Shown here in pieces: positions 26,492 through 34,174 of a DNA stretch of 64,000 nucleotides (within the stretch, counting starts at the first letter, position 1; every line of letters starts with the position of its first letter). Origin of the DNA: Chitinophagaceae bacterium DXS (lineage in GTDB: Bacteria; Bacteroidota; Bacteroidia; Chitinophagales; Chitinophagaceae). The notes beneath the pieces were generated by a model. The model worked only from the letters and a program-made list of their open reading frames with translations, was not told where the DNA came from and made no database searches. The stretch lies in contig CP128386.1 of assembly GCA_030345135.1 (NCBI GenBank), positions 6,867,001 to 6,931,000 on the forward strand, in the 5' to 3' direction. A program made the translations under genes and the position numbers.

Positions 26492-26926
26492 ATGGGAAAC
26501 GCATCTAACAAACGGGTAGTGACCATTCATTGGAAAAATCGGAAGGATCTTTCATTCGAAGTGTTTTCTAATCTTAAAAACTTATGCTTAAGCTATCCCG
26601 AATACAATTACAATACGCTCAACAACTACTTAAGTAAAGCAAAAACTCACTACGAAAATGATGACGTGCGTATTGAGCGAAAAGATATAATTGTACGCCC
26701 GAAACAAATGGAAAAGGAGACAGCTAATATCGCGGGCAGAATTGTTCCCGTTGTTCGTCGGTTTGCCATGAAAGATGCAAATGAGCATAGTGATGATCTG
26801 GCATACTGGCTCGCTCAACCTGCAGCTAAGCGCGTTGCTGCCGTAACTTTCATTATATCCCAATCGCTCGGTAAAGATGACCGGATGAACAAAAAGATTG
26901 TCAATAAACAAAAGATAAAAGGATGA
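26492..26926 (+). CDS. Antitoxin-like partner of a nucleotidyltransferase
   Basis: 144 residues if started at the ATG at 26492; a start at 26453 is also possible and longer frames run into repeats. No known catalytic motif. The N-terminal ~65 residues ('VVTIHWKNRKDLSFEVFSNL', 'YNTLNNYLSKAKTHY', 'VRIERKDIIV') look like a small Bacteroidota protein that elsewhere stands alone. The C-terminal part ('DDLAYWLAQPAAKRVAAVTF' followed by 'DRMNKKIV') resembles proteins placed before nucleotidyltransferase genes. The two may be fused here. The stop overlaps the next ATG (ATGA), a typical toxin-antitoxin spacing. Role is inferred from arrangement only. Confidence 0.6.
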   Translation: MGNASNKRVVTIHWKNRKDLSFEVFSNLKNLCLSYPEYNYNTLNNYLSKAKTHYENDDVRIERKDIIVRPKQMEKETANIAGRIVPVVRRFAMKDANEHSDDLAYWLAQPAAKRVAAVTFIISQSLGKDDRMNKKIVNKQKIKG

Positions 26927-27414
26927 TACTTGCGCGGGATTTCGAAGACTTTATTAAACTGCTAAATAAGCATAAGGTAGCTTATATGGTGGTGGGTGGA
27001 TATGCGCTTGCATTTCATGGTAAACCACGCCATACAGGCGATCTTGATATTTGGATAAACATTTCTAACACGAACGCTTCAAAGATGTTGAAAGTGCTGA
27101 AAGACTTTGGCATGGGTGCGCTTGGATTTGAGAAAGAAGATTTTTTAAGACCAGGGTATATTACCCAGATAGGCTACCCTCCGTTGCGCATAGACATTCT
27201 CAACAACATTGATGGGCTCGAATTTGACGAAGCTGTCAAAAATATGCAACAGATGGATGCAGACGGGGTTATAATCAATTACATCGGATTGAATGATTTT
27301 CTAAAAAACAAAGAAGCTTCGGGCAGAAGCCAGGATTTAGTGGATATTCAGGAAATTAAGAAGGCGATCAAAAATGTGCAGGATAAACAGAGAGGGCGAG
27401 GGCGGAAAATATAA
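26923..27414 (+). CDS. Minimal nucleotidyltransferase (NTase-type toxin-like protein)
   Basis: 163 residues. Carries the Pol-beta-superfamily NTase signature: 'YMVVGGYALAFHG' (Gly25-Gly26), then 'HTGDLDIWI' with Asp40 and Asp42, and a third acidic position in 'LRIDILNN' (~89). The C-terminal helices end in a Lys/Arg-rich tail. Such proteins occur as toxins of toxin-antitoxin pairs or as stand-alone transferases that modify tRNA or protein. Translation is coupled to the upstream gene by a 4-nt overlap. No promoter of its own is visible. Probably an accessory or mobile cassette, given the repeat block before it. Confidence 0.78.
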   Translation: MILARDFEDFIKLLNKHKVAYMVVGGYALAFHGKPRHTGDLDIWINISNTNASKMLKVLKDFGMGALGFEKEDFLRPGYITQIGYPPLRIDILNNIDGLEFDEAVKNMQQMDADGVIINYIGLNDFLKNKEASGRSQDLVDIQEIKKAIKNVQDKQRGRGRKI

Positions 27415-27809
27415 CTGATAGCGACGCGTCAGAACGGAGTTTGATTGCTTTAAAACCCTTCCTAAGATAGAAAGTTGTTGGTTGACTGCAGAGTGGTTTG
27501 ATGATGAGGAGGAGAAAGTAAAAAGTAAAAACGATTAATAAAGGTTTAATCTAATTTCTGTAAAAACGCTTTTTTACGAAAAAGTTGGATTCGATCAATT
27601 TCGCACATTTAGGCGAGGCGGAATCTAAACGTATTGATTTTCACATTGGGGTTGTCAATAGGAGATTAGATCTACTCGACAAGGGATCATCGTCGACGAT
27701 CGAAAACATACATTACGGTGTTCGCGAAATGGATGTCGCTCAAAAAGAATATCTTTGATAAGGGTCGTTTTTCTGTTTTTTCCAAGTTGCCAACCTAAAT
27801 CTTGACGCG
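27415..27809. other. 395-nt intergenic region before the Crp/Fnr gene
   Basis: Mostly non-coding. It includes an open frame of 57 sense codons from TTG 27585 to the TGA at 27756-27758 without an ATG start (see findings). A pyrimidine-rich stretch with 'TTTTTCTGTTTTTTCC' precedes the Crp/Fnr ATG. No promoter matching the full Bacteroidota consensus was found. Confidence 0.5.
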
Positions 27810-28403
27810 ATGCAAGCTTATGATAAACACCAAAAGCTACTCAGGTATAAGAAGAAACTTGAATCTTTGGCACGAATATCTAAGAAGGATTTTGACCAGT
27901 TATGCTCTATAATGCATGAAAGAGATTTAAAAAAGGGTGAAGTGATACTAAAAGAGGGGCAAATATGCAAGTGTTATTATTATATTAACAATGGGAGTAT
28001 ACGCGGTTTTGAAATACACGAAGGAAAAGAGATCAACATTAATTTTTACTTCGAAGAAGATTTGGCTTGTAATTTTAGAAGTTTTATTCGCCAGTCCCCC
28101 TCTAGTTTAAATTTGGTCGCTGCCGAAAATTGCAAGGTCTTTTACGTTTCCAGGTCCGACGCTATTGAGCTATTTCTAAATAATAATTCTCTCCACTTTT
28201 TACTGTTTCGTTTTTTTGAAGAGCTATATCTCAAAGAAGAAGAGCATTCAAGCATGTTTAAATTAATGTCTCCTGCTCAGCGCTATAAACATACATTAGA
28301 CAATCATCCCAATTATTTTCAACAAGTACCTCTAACTCATCTTGCTTCATATTTGGGAATGAGTCGTGAAACGCTGAATCGTATTCGGAAAAATTTTCAA
28401 TGA
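27810..28403 (+). CDS. Crp/Fnr-family transcription regulator
   Basis: 197 residues. A cyclic-nucleotide-binding-like beta barrel spans ~20-130 ('LKKGEVILKEGQICKCYYYI', 'GSIRGFEIHEGKEININFYF'), but the Arg and Ser/Thr contacts of a true cAMP pocket are not evident. A long dimer helix follows, then a C-terminal winged HTH (~150-197) with 'LTHLASYLGMSRETLNRIRK' as the recognition region. This is the short Bacteroidota type of Crp/Fnr protein, usually ligand-unknown. It precedes the small Cys-rich peptide gene by ~160 nt on the same strand, so local regulation is plausible. Confidence 0.88.
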   Translation: MQAYDKHQKLLRYKKKLESLARISKKDFDQLCSIMHERDLKKGEVILKEGQICKCYYYINNGSIRGFEIHEGKEININFYFEEDLACNFRSFIRQSPSSLNLVAAENCKVFYVSRSDAIELFLNNNSLHFLLFRFFEELYLKEEEHSSMFKLMSPAQRYKHTLDNHPNYFQQVPLTHLASYLGMSRETLNRIRKNFQ

Positions 28404-28448
28404 AAAATTTTTGTGCAATTTGACACAGGAGTGTTTTCCCACAAAAAA

Positions 28449-28456
28449 TACCTTTG
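28449..28456 (+). promoter_or_regulatory. Candidate -7 box upstream of the Cys-rich peptide
   Basis: TACCTTTG matches TAnnTTTG. The nearest TTTG (28419-28422) is 26 nt away, longer than the usual 19, so the site may need an activator such as the adjacent Crp/Fnr protein. The box lies ~105 nt before the ATG at 28561. Confidence 0.35.
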
Positions 28457-28560
28457 CAAGTCTGTGTTGTGCATGGATGTATATGTGTGTGTGAATACGA
28501 TTTAAACACTCCGATATCCAAATCCGACAAAGAACATCCGTAAACTATATACCCAACGAA

Positions 28561-28734
28561 ATGAAAAAAGTTCTCATTATTAGCGCTTTAGCCGTTACCA
28601 TGTTAACCGTTTATGGCTACACTTCAAGAAAATATGCAACATGTAATGGTGATAAAACTTGCAAGGCATGCAAAAATTGTAAATATTGCAAGCATTGTAG
28701 TAAGGACGGTGGCAGATGCGGAGTTTGCCAGTAA
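28561..28734 (+). CDS. Tiny exported Cys-rich peptide with Cys at every third residue
   Basis: 57 residues, below most ORF cut-offs. An N-terminal signal-like segment ('KKVLIISALAVTMLTVYGY') is followed by a mature part of ~35 residues with eight cysteines: Cys28, then Cys34, 37, 40, 43 and 46 spaced as C-x2-C-x2-C-x2-C-x2-C, then Cys53 and Cys56. Intervening residues are mostly Lys/Asn/Tyr/His, making it basic. A metallothionein-like metal-binding or disulfide-knotted role is possible; none is demonstrated. It lies between a Crp/Fnr regulator and a zinc-ribbon lipoprotein on the same strand, suggesting a common metal or redox theme. The ATG and an upstream AT-rich leader are clear. Confidence 0.7.
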   Translation: MKKVLIISALAVTMLTVYGYTSRKYATCNGDKTCKACKNCKYCKHCSKDGGRCGVCQ

Positions 28735-28852
28735 AGAAATGATTTAAATGTTTTATGGCTAGTAATAGACCAGCGAAGAACACCTACACAATTTCTGTTA
28801 AAACTGAAATGCAGGTTTTAAGTTTCAGAATCTATAATAATTCAAGTAATAA

Positions 28853-29500
28853 ATGAAGCATCTTTTTCGACTTCTGTTAGTAGTAGTTGTTGTGTCTACC
28901 GGATGTAAAAGTAAAGAAAGTACTTCTGCAAAGCACATTGAAACTGTTGTTGTCTGGTCTAATCAAGAAGATGAGAGTACGGCACACGATGAAAAACTAT
29001 CAGATTATGCCGATGGTATATGGTGTGCAGATGTTGAGTACTATAATCCAAACACGGGAACAAGACATACTTATGAGCTCAATGTTGAGGTTGAAAACGG
29101 TCAATTAATCAGAATTAACTGGCCAAACGGGGGATGGCTTGACGAGTCTCATTTTATAAGTGAAGACATAGGAGATGGTGAATGCAGTTTCATAAGTGAC
29201 AAGGGATATCATTATCAAATTACCTTAGAAAACGAAGGGGAATGTAGTTATGTAAACCACTATCAATTTCAACATGATGTAGCAACAGATCAACAATCAT
29301 TGATTTGTCCAATGTGCGGAAACAAAAAGTACAGTTACGAAGAGATTTGTTTTGACTGTGAAAGACGTGCATACAGATGTCCCAAATGTTTAGGTCGAAA
29401 AAGCCCATCCGAAAGCCTTTGCAGTTTTTGCGAAAGTGATCTTCGACTTAATCATGATGAAAAAAATGATTTTGAAAATGATGAAGAAAATGATTTTTGA
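28853..29500 (+). CDS. Lipoprotein with two C-terminal zinc ribbons
   Basis: 215 residues. The signal peptide ends in lipobox STGC (Cys18). The middle (~45-145) is an acidic beta-rich domain without recognised homology ('YADGIWCADVEYYNPNTGT', 'LNVEVENGQLIRINWPNGG'). The C-terminus has two CxxC zinc-ribbon pairs: 'CPMCGN' with 'CFDC', then 'CPKCLG' with 'CSFC'. The extreme tail is a DNA micro-repeat encoding Asn-Asp-Glu/Phe units. Zinc ribbons are unusual in an exported lipoprotein, since they normally sit in the cytosol. It follows the Cys-rich peptide by 118 nt and may be co-transcribed. Function unknown. Confidence 0.75.
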   Translation: MKHLFRLLLVVVVVSTGCKSKESTSAKHIETVVVWSNQEDESTAHDEKLSDYADGIWCADVEYYNPNTGTRHTYELNVEVENGQLIRINWPNGGWLDESHFISEDIGDGECSFISDKGYHYQITLENEGECSYVNHYQFQHDVATDQQSLICPMCGNKKYSYEEICFDCERRAYRCPKCLGRKSPSESLCSFCESDLRLNHDEKNDFENDEENDF

Positions 29501-29830
29501 AAATGATCTTTCAAATTAAATGGAGGCTTAGTCCTGTTGAAGTTAAGGTCATGAGCTAAATCCGACCTGCCCAAATAGGAATAAGTCTATTATGATTTTG
29601 ATTTGCTAAAAGTTGGCTTTTTTACGCAACCGGACTAGCTTCTTTTAAAGGTATAAAGGACTCAGGCTGGCAACCTATTAGTTGGGTCCTTCCCAAAATT
29701 TTAATTTGCCCCTTTCCTTCCTCCTCCTATATTTGTCGTACTAACAGCAATCGTACCTAAATCCATCCTCCGAAACACCCCTTATTTTCCAAATGACATA
29801 AACCGTAAACCAGATTTACTAAGGCTAATT
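29501..29830. other. 330-nt intergenic region with the promoter of the lipoprotein array
   Basis: No ORF. Contains the strong promoter at 29705-29735 and a ~95-nt leader before the first ATG. Confidence 0.65.
29705..29735 (+). promoter_or_regulatory. Consensus Bacteroidota promoter of the lipoprotein array
   Basis: TTTG (29705-29708), exactly 19 nt, TATATTTG (29728-29735): a perfect match to TTTG-N19-TAnnTTTG. The predicted start of transcription is near 29742, 90 nt before the first lipoprotein ATG. The same architecture occurs again at 34138-34168. Confidence 0.8.
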
Positions 29831-30751
29831 ATGAATAAAATAACCCTATTGTTTTGTGCAAGTTGCTTGTCAATACTATTTGCGTGCACAAAATCCACGA
29901 GTGGTGGAGAGCAGCAACAACCGCCTAACCCGCCAGATCCGCCCAATCCGCCTGGCACGCGCAGCAAGTTTGGCGTAAGTTTTCGTTTAGGCAATATAGA
30001 TGTTCAGAAAGATGGCCGCATTGCATTTAAAGAAATGGCTGCGGGTGAATATCTGCGCTATTTGTTCTATGGGGCGTATGACTCAACCGGCGCTCTTGCC
30101 AGCAAGAAGGTGCAGGACCTTACCAATGGCGGCTCTGCTGCAGATTTTGGCGCTATAACGGATTCGCTTGCTCCGGGTAAGTACACTGTTATCCTCGGTG
30201 GAGGCAACATGAACATCTTTGATGCAAATAATAATGCTGACAACCTGGTAAACCTCCTCAAATTCTACAGCGGTGATTCGCAGGATGTATTTTATAAGAA
30301 GATCAACCTTATTGTAGGCTCAAAAGATACTGCTTACAGCGGCGTTCGCTTAAACAGGATCACCAGCGCCGTTGAAGTAAAGATCACTGACACGTTGCCA
30401 CCAGTTGTTACGCAGATCTCCGTTAAGCTGGACAATCAACCCGTCTATTTTAGTCCGTATAACGATGCTGTAGTTGGTGTTGATTCTGTCTTGTTTTCCA
30501 GCGATTACAACGTTTCGTCGGCGTCTATCGACTTCAACTGTTTTACTACTACCGGCAAACACTCGGTAACCATCACCGGCTATTCGGCTGATAATAAACC
30601 TGTGTATCAGAAAACAATTGAAAATGTTCAACTGGATCCCAACAAACAAACTGTATTGCAGGGAACCCTTTCCGATGCACCATATGGGCAACATCCCATG
30701 GTTGTTACAGTTGATCCGGATTATAGCGAAAGTATTACTTACAACTTCTAA
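29831..30751 (+). CDS. Paralogous surface lipoprotein 1 (fimbrillin/Mfa2-like beta-sandwich, tentative)
   Basis: 306 residues. Lipobox LFAC (Cys19) is followed by a Gln/Pro-rich linker ('PPNPPDPPNPPG') unlike the linkers of its three paralogs. The body shares with them 'FRLGNIDV', 'EYLRYLFYGAYDSTGAL', 'ITDSLAPGKYTVILGG', 'GVRLNRITSAVEVKITD' and the closing 'SITYNF'. The strand pattern and the 'L-x-R-I-T-x-x-x-E-V' segment recall FimB/Mfa2-type fimbrial anchors, but similarity is weak and the family should be treated as unassigned. It is first in an array transcribed from the promoter at 29705-29735, with the second gene 12 nt downstream. Confidence 0.78.
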   Translation: MNKITLLFCASCLSILFACTKSTSGGEQQQPPNPPDPPNPPGTRSKFGVSFRLGNIDVQKDGRIAFKEMAAGEYLRYLFYGAYDSTGALASKKVQDLTNGGSAADFGAITDSLAPGKYTVILGGGNMNIFDANNNADNLVNLLKFYSGDSQDVFYKKINLIVGSKDTAYSGVRLNRITSAVEVKITDTLPPVVTQISVKLDNQPVYFSPYNDAVVGVDSVLFSSDYNVSSASIDFNCFTTTGKHSVTITGYSADNKPVYQKTIENVQLDPNKQTVLQGTLSDAPYGQHPMVVTVDPDYSESITYNF

Positions 30752-30763
30752 ACCACATAATTT

Positions 30764-31681
30764 ATGAGTGGCCTTTCTTACATAAAAAAAATATTATGTG
30801 CATGCCTATGCGTTGTTGCGGTGGCATGCAATAAATCCTCTACCGCTCCGAATGAAAATGATAAACCTGATAAAACTGCGAACACATCAGCTGCAATACG
30901 CAAATATGCTGTTCGTTTCAGCCTTGGAGATATCGATGTTTCGGATGGACGGACTGCAAACAGGGAAATGCCTGTAAGAAACTATCTGCATTACTTGTCT
31001 TATAGAGCTTATGATTCTACTGGTCGTTTGATAAGCAAAATTGTGCAGGACTCCATTTTAGCATATGCCGGACCTGACTTTGGAGTTATTAACGACTCGT
31101 TACCGGTTGGTGATTATACTATCGTGGTTGTGGGCGCTCAATACTATTCTGTTGAGTTTTATGATGATACCTTGTTAAGTAGGTTCAATTTATTCACCCG
31201 GCATGAAGATGTCTGCTTAAAGAAATTTAATATAACCGTTTCAGAACATGACTCTATTGCAGCGCCTATAAAACTGGAACGAATAACGGGAGTTCTTGAA
31301 ATAAATCTAAAAGATACGCTGCACCCAGAAGTGAAAATGGAGAAGGTGTATGTTGACAGCACCTATTTACACATGCAAATAGCCACTGGTGAGCTTCAGT
31401 CTTCTATAACAGATTTTTTTCCCTCATGGGGCTCACTTGCCTATCCATATTCTTTCAGCATCGGCTACTTGGGGTCGAATACAACCCACACAGTTACTAT
31501 TGTAGGTTGTGATATTAACGAACAACCAGTTGCTCAAAGGGTGATAACAGGCGTATATATCTATCCAAACAGAAAAACGATATTAACGGGAAGACTTTTT
31601 GACACGTCTGACACTGGGGGCAAGAATGCTGGATCTCTGTGGGTGGACAAACGCACCGGTTCCATAAACCAGAAGTTTTAA
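30764..31681 (+). CDS. Paralogous surface lipoprotein 2
   Basis: 305 residues. Lipobox AVAC (Cys22) with a Cys-rich signal core ('ILCACLCVVAVAC') almost identical to that of copy 4. Conserved family blocks: 'FSLGDIDVSDGRTANREMPV', 'YLHYLSYRAYDSTGRL', 'VINDSLPVGDYTIVVVG', 'KLERITGVLEINLKDTL', and a Phe-terminated end. It lies 12 nt after copy 1, so it is clearly co-transcribed. The variable middle differs from the other copies, suggesting divergence after duplication. Confidence 0.78.
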   Translation: MSGLSYIKKILCACLCVVAVACNKSSTAPNENDKPDKTANTSAAIRKYAVRFSLGDIDVSDGRTANREMPVRNYLHYLSYRAYDSTGRLISKIVQDSILAYAGPDFGVINDSLPVGDYTIVVVGAQYYSVEFYDDTLLSRFNLFTRHEDVCLKKFNITVSEHDSIAAPIKLERITGVLEINLKDTLHPEVKMEKVYVDSTYLHMQIATGELQSSITDFFPSWGSLAYPYSFSIGYLGSNTTHTVTIVGCDINEQPVAQRVITGVYIYPNRKTILTGRLFDTSDTGGKNAGSLWVDKRTGSINQKF

Positions 31682-31768
31682 ACTTTTAATCTTATGTGTT
31701 GTGGTTGTGAGTAATGAAACAACTCAACGAATCAACTGCATTTATCCTCAGTCTAAATAAGAAACTAT

Positions 31769-32692
31769 ATGCCGGTTTTCTCGCCAACTAAAATGATTTT
31801 ATCAATTTGTCTCTTAACGCTGGGAGCAGCATGTACAAAATCGATAAACGACGTTCCTCCAAATAACAATGCTGCCAGCCCGATTGAATCTTCGGCTTCA
31901 ACTAAAAATTTTAAGGTGCAGTTTCAGATTGGAAATCTTGAAGTTTTAAATGGTAGGCATGCAAATAAGGAAATGCCGCTTAAAGACTATTTAAAACACT
32001 TATATTATGCAGCCTTCGATTCAACTGGTCGTCGAGTTAGCAAAATTGAGCAGGATTCTTCAATTAATGAGCTTGGTGCAACATTGGGAGTAATCAATGA
32101 TTCATTGCCAGCCGGCAAATATACCGTCATGCTTATTGGTACAGCGTCTTGGTTTGCTACGGACAACAGCGACACCACTCTTGCCAGTATGTACTTCAAG
32201 CCATTGGGAGGGGAAGCATTTTTTAAAAAAATCACTATCACGGTTGGTGAAGCTGATACAGCCATTTCAAATATCAGACTTGAGCGAGTTACCGGGGAGT
32301 TGGAACTCAGGTTGACTGATACATTATCATCTGAAATTACCTGGGTATCGGTGATAGTTAATTATTTGGATCAGGCTTACTATGTGGCGGCGGACACATT
32401 GGGGCAATGGGGAGCTTCAAGCCAAGGCGTTCCGTATAGCCGTGATGTTAATCCTCTGGTAAGTATAAAACTCAGCATCTTAGGATCTGACGCTAAACAG
32501 CAGATCGTTTTGCATGCTTACGACAAAAATGGTGCAAAGATCTATCAAAAATTAATAAAGGATGTGGTGATTAAACCAAACCAGAAGCTTATTCTGCAGG
32601 GTGACCTGGCCGCTCAGGATAGTACTGTTGCCGGACAGCCGGTTATTTTCGACCCCGATTATGCTGGCGAACCAATCATAAAAAATTTCTAA
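31769..32692 (+). CDS. Paralogous surface lipoprotein 3
   Basis: 307 residues. Lipobox GAAC (Cys22), Ser/Asn-rich linker, then 'FQIGNLEVLNGRHANKEMPL', 'YLKHLYYAAFDSTGRRVSKI', 'VINDSLPAGKYTVMLIG', 'RLERVTGELELRLTDTL', and 'GEPIIKNF' at the end. An 87-nt gap separates it from copy 2. A hairpin terminator-like structure follows the gene at 32715-32748, so copies 1-3 may form one transcript. The function is unknown; surface exposure is expected from lipidation. Confidence 0.78.
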   Translation: MPVFSPTKMILSICLLTLGAACTKSINDVPPNNNAASPIESSASTKNFKVQFQIGNLEVLNGRHANKEMPLKDYLKHLYYAAFDSTGRRVSKIEQDSSINELGATLGVINDSLPAGKYTVMLIGTASWFATDNSDTTLASMYFKPLGGEAFFKKITITVGEADTAISNIRLERVTGELELRLTDTLSSEITWVSVIVNYLDQAYYVAADTLGQWGASSQGVPYSRDVNPLVSIKLSILGSDAKQQIVLHAYDKNGAKIYQKLIKDVVIKPNQKLILQGDLAAQDSTVAGQPVIFDPDYAGEPIIKNF

Positions 32693-32714
32693 ATCATATA
32701 CCCAATGTTAAACT

Positions 32715-32748
32715 TAATGCCGGCTGGCAACACCCGGCATTACTTTTC
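32715..32748 (+). terminator. Hairpin terminator after lipoprotein 3
   Basis: Nine-bp perfect stem TAATGCCGG (32715-32723) / CCGGCATTA (32734-32742), followed by 'CTTTTC'. The stem sequence is nearly the same as that of the terminator at 34484-34519. Confidence 0.55.
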
Positions 32749-32813
32749 ACAAGCTCTTCAAACTAACATCTTAACAATACTATTATTCAACAAAATTCAA
32801 AATCAAAACTGCA

Positions 32814-33743
32814 ATGTCAAACATCTCTAACGTCAAAAAATTATTATGGGCATGTCTTTGCATTATTGGCGTGGCATGTACTAAAACGTCCACGTCACCT
32901 GAATCAAGTAACAACCCTACGCCGCCGGTAAATCCTTCAGTAAGCGCCAAATTGTATCCGGTTAATTTTAGTCTTGGCGATATTGAAGTGTCTAATAGCA
33001 GGATCGCAAGCAAGGAAGTTGCAGCCAGAAGTTATCTGCGTTATGTGTTGTATATCGCTTATGACTCAGCCGGCCATCTGGCGAGCAAGGTGGAGCAGGA
33101 TTCAAGTTACAGTCAACATCTTGGCGCTGAGTTTGGAATAATCAGAGATTCACTTCCTGCCGGCAATTACACTATTGTTATGATTGGAAGTCGTGGCAAA
33201 CCATATATGGGTGATAGCAGTGAATCGTTTTTGAATAAATTCTTTGTGCAGACTGCGGGTGATGAAATATTTTATAAAAAATTCAATGCTGTCGTGGGTG
33301 TGAAAGATACAGCAACAACGAGCGTGAAGCTTTCGCGTATTACCGGGGAGCTACAGTTAAATCTTACTGACTCACTTCCGGCTGAAGCGCAGCTTGTAAG
33401 AATGACACTTGACAATTTCCCCTTGTATTATTATCCAGGAGGAGATTCAGTGGGCAATATTGTTCCTCTTGGTTGGGCATGGCGTTATAATCGCGCAGAA
33501 AACCCATTATTTAACATTTCCAGTAGCATCTTTGGTTCTAATCAACCACATACCATTACAATTGAGGGCCTGACTGAGAATTACGAGACTGTGTGCGAGA
33601 AAGTGGTTCGTAATGTGTACGTTTATCCTAATAAGAGAACACTTTTAAAAGGGTCAATAAACACGGATTTCAGCGGAGCGATGACAGTATCTATTGATAC
33701 AACCTATTCAGAAACAATTATTCAAAATTTTAAAAAGAAATAA
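32814..33743 (+). CDS. Paralogous surface lipoprotein 4
   Basis: 309 residues. Lipobox GVAC (Cys22); the signal core 'LLWACLCIIGVAC' resembles copy 2, and the linker contains 'NNPTPPVNPS'. Family blocks: 'FSLGDIEVSNSRIASKEVAA', 'YLRYVLYIAYDSAGHL', 'IIRDSLPAGNYTIVMIG', 'KLSRITGELQLNLTDSL', with 'ETIIQNFKKK' at the end (a short basic tail absent from the others). It is 121 nt after copy 3, beyond a hairpin, so it may have reduced or separate expression. A strong stem-loop follows at 33756-33790. Confidence 0.78.
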   Translation: MSNISNVKKLLWACLCIIGVACTKTSTSPESSNNPTPPVNPSVSAKLYPVNFSLGDIEVSNSRIASKEVAARSYLRYVLYIAYDSAGHLASKVEQDSSYSQHLGAEFGIIRDSLPAGNYTIVMIGSRGKPYMGDSSESFLNKFFVQTAGDEIFYKKFNAVVGVKDTATTSVKLSRITGELQLNLTDSLPAEAQLVRMTLDNFPLYYYPGGDSVGNIVPLGWAWRYNRAENPLFNISSSIFGSNQPHTITIEGLTENYETVCEKVVRNVYVYPNKRTLLKGSINTDFSGAMTVSIDTTYSETIIQNFKKK

Positions 33744-33755
33744 TAACAACCTAAC

Positions 33756-33790
33756 GCAGCGGCAGGCGGACAACCTGTCGCTGCATATTT
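33756..33790 (+). terminator. Stem-loop terminator after lipoprotein 4
   Basis: Eleven-bp stem with one G-T pair: GCAGCGGCAGG (33756-33766) and CCTGTCGCTGC (33774-33784), a 7-nt loop, followed by 'ATATTT', 12 nt after the lipoprotein 4 stop codon. Confidence 0.65.
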
Positions 33791-34026
33791 AGTTTGAAGA
33801 CACATTCAGGTTAAACCACATAATTCTAAAATCAAATCGGCTCCTTCTCCATTTAGCTCATCTTGCAACCTCATACCCGGTGCGCACACCCGCTACACTC
33901 TTATACAGCATCGTTTTCAACTCTGATGAAAATATGCATCCGTCACCACTTCACTTTAACATGCAGATCGATAGCCGAAGGCTACATTGCGTGCTATCTG
34001 ATTTTCCGATTGGCGTAATAAGAAAT

Positions 34027-34073
34027 AAAAAGTATTTGTCCTACAACTGCGAGTTGTAGGACAAATACTTTTT
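34027..34073. terminator. Perfect 22-bp inverted repeat, possible bidirectional terminator
   Basis: Arms 34027-34048 and 34052-34073 are exact inverse complements around a GCG loop. The arms begin with AAAAA and end with TTTTT, so a U-tract is produced in either direction. It lies between convergent transcription units. Confidence 0.6.
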
Positions 34074-34137
34074 CCCTCCAAATTGGTTTCTGCCGCATAT
34101 TAAGGTGATAAATAATATTGCAATTCACAAATTTTAA

Positions 34138-34168
34138 TTTGCTTGTTCCAACGTTAAGCATATATTTG
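34138..34168 (+). promoter_or_regulatory. Consensus Bacteroidota promoter without a downstream ORF
   Basis: TTTG (34138-34141), 19 nt, TATATTTG (34161-34168), the same architecture and -7 sequence as the promoter at 29705-29735. Expected transcription start near 34175, plus strand. The next plus-strand protein gene is several kb away beyond two minus-strand genes. Confidence 0.7.
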
Positions 34169-34174
34169 TCTTGT

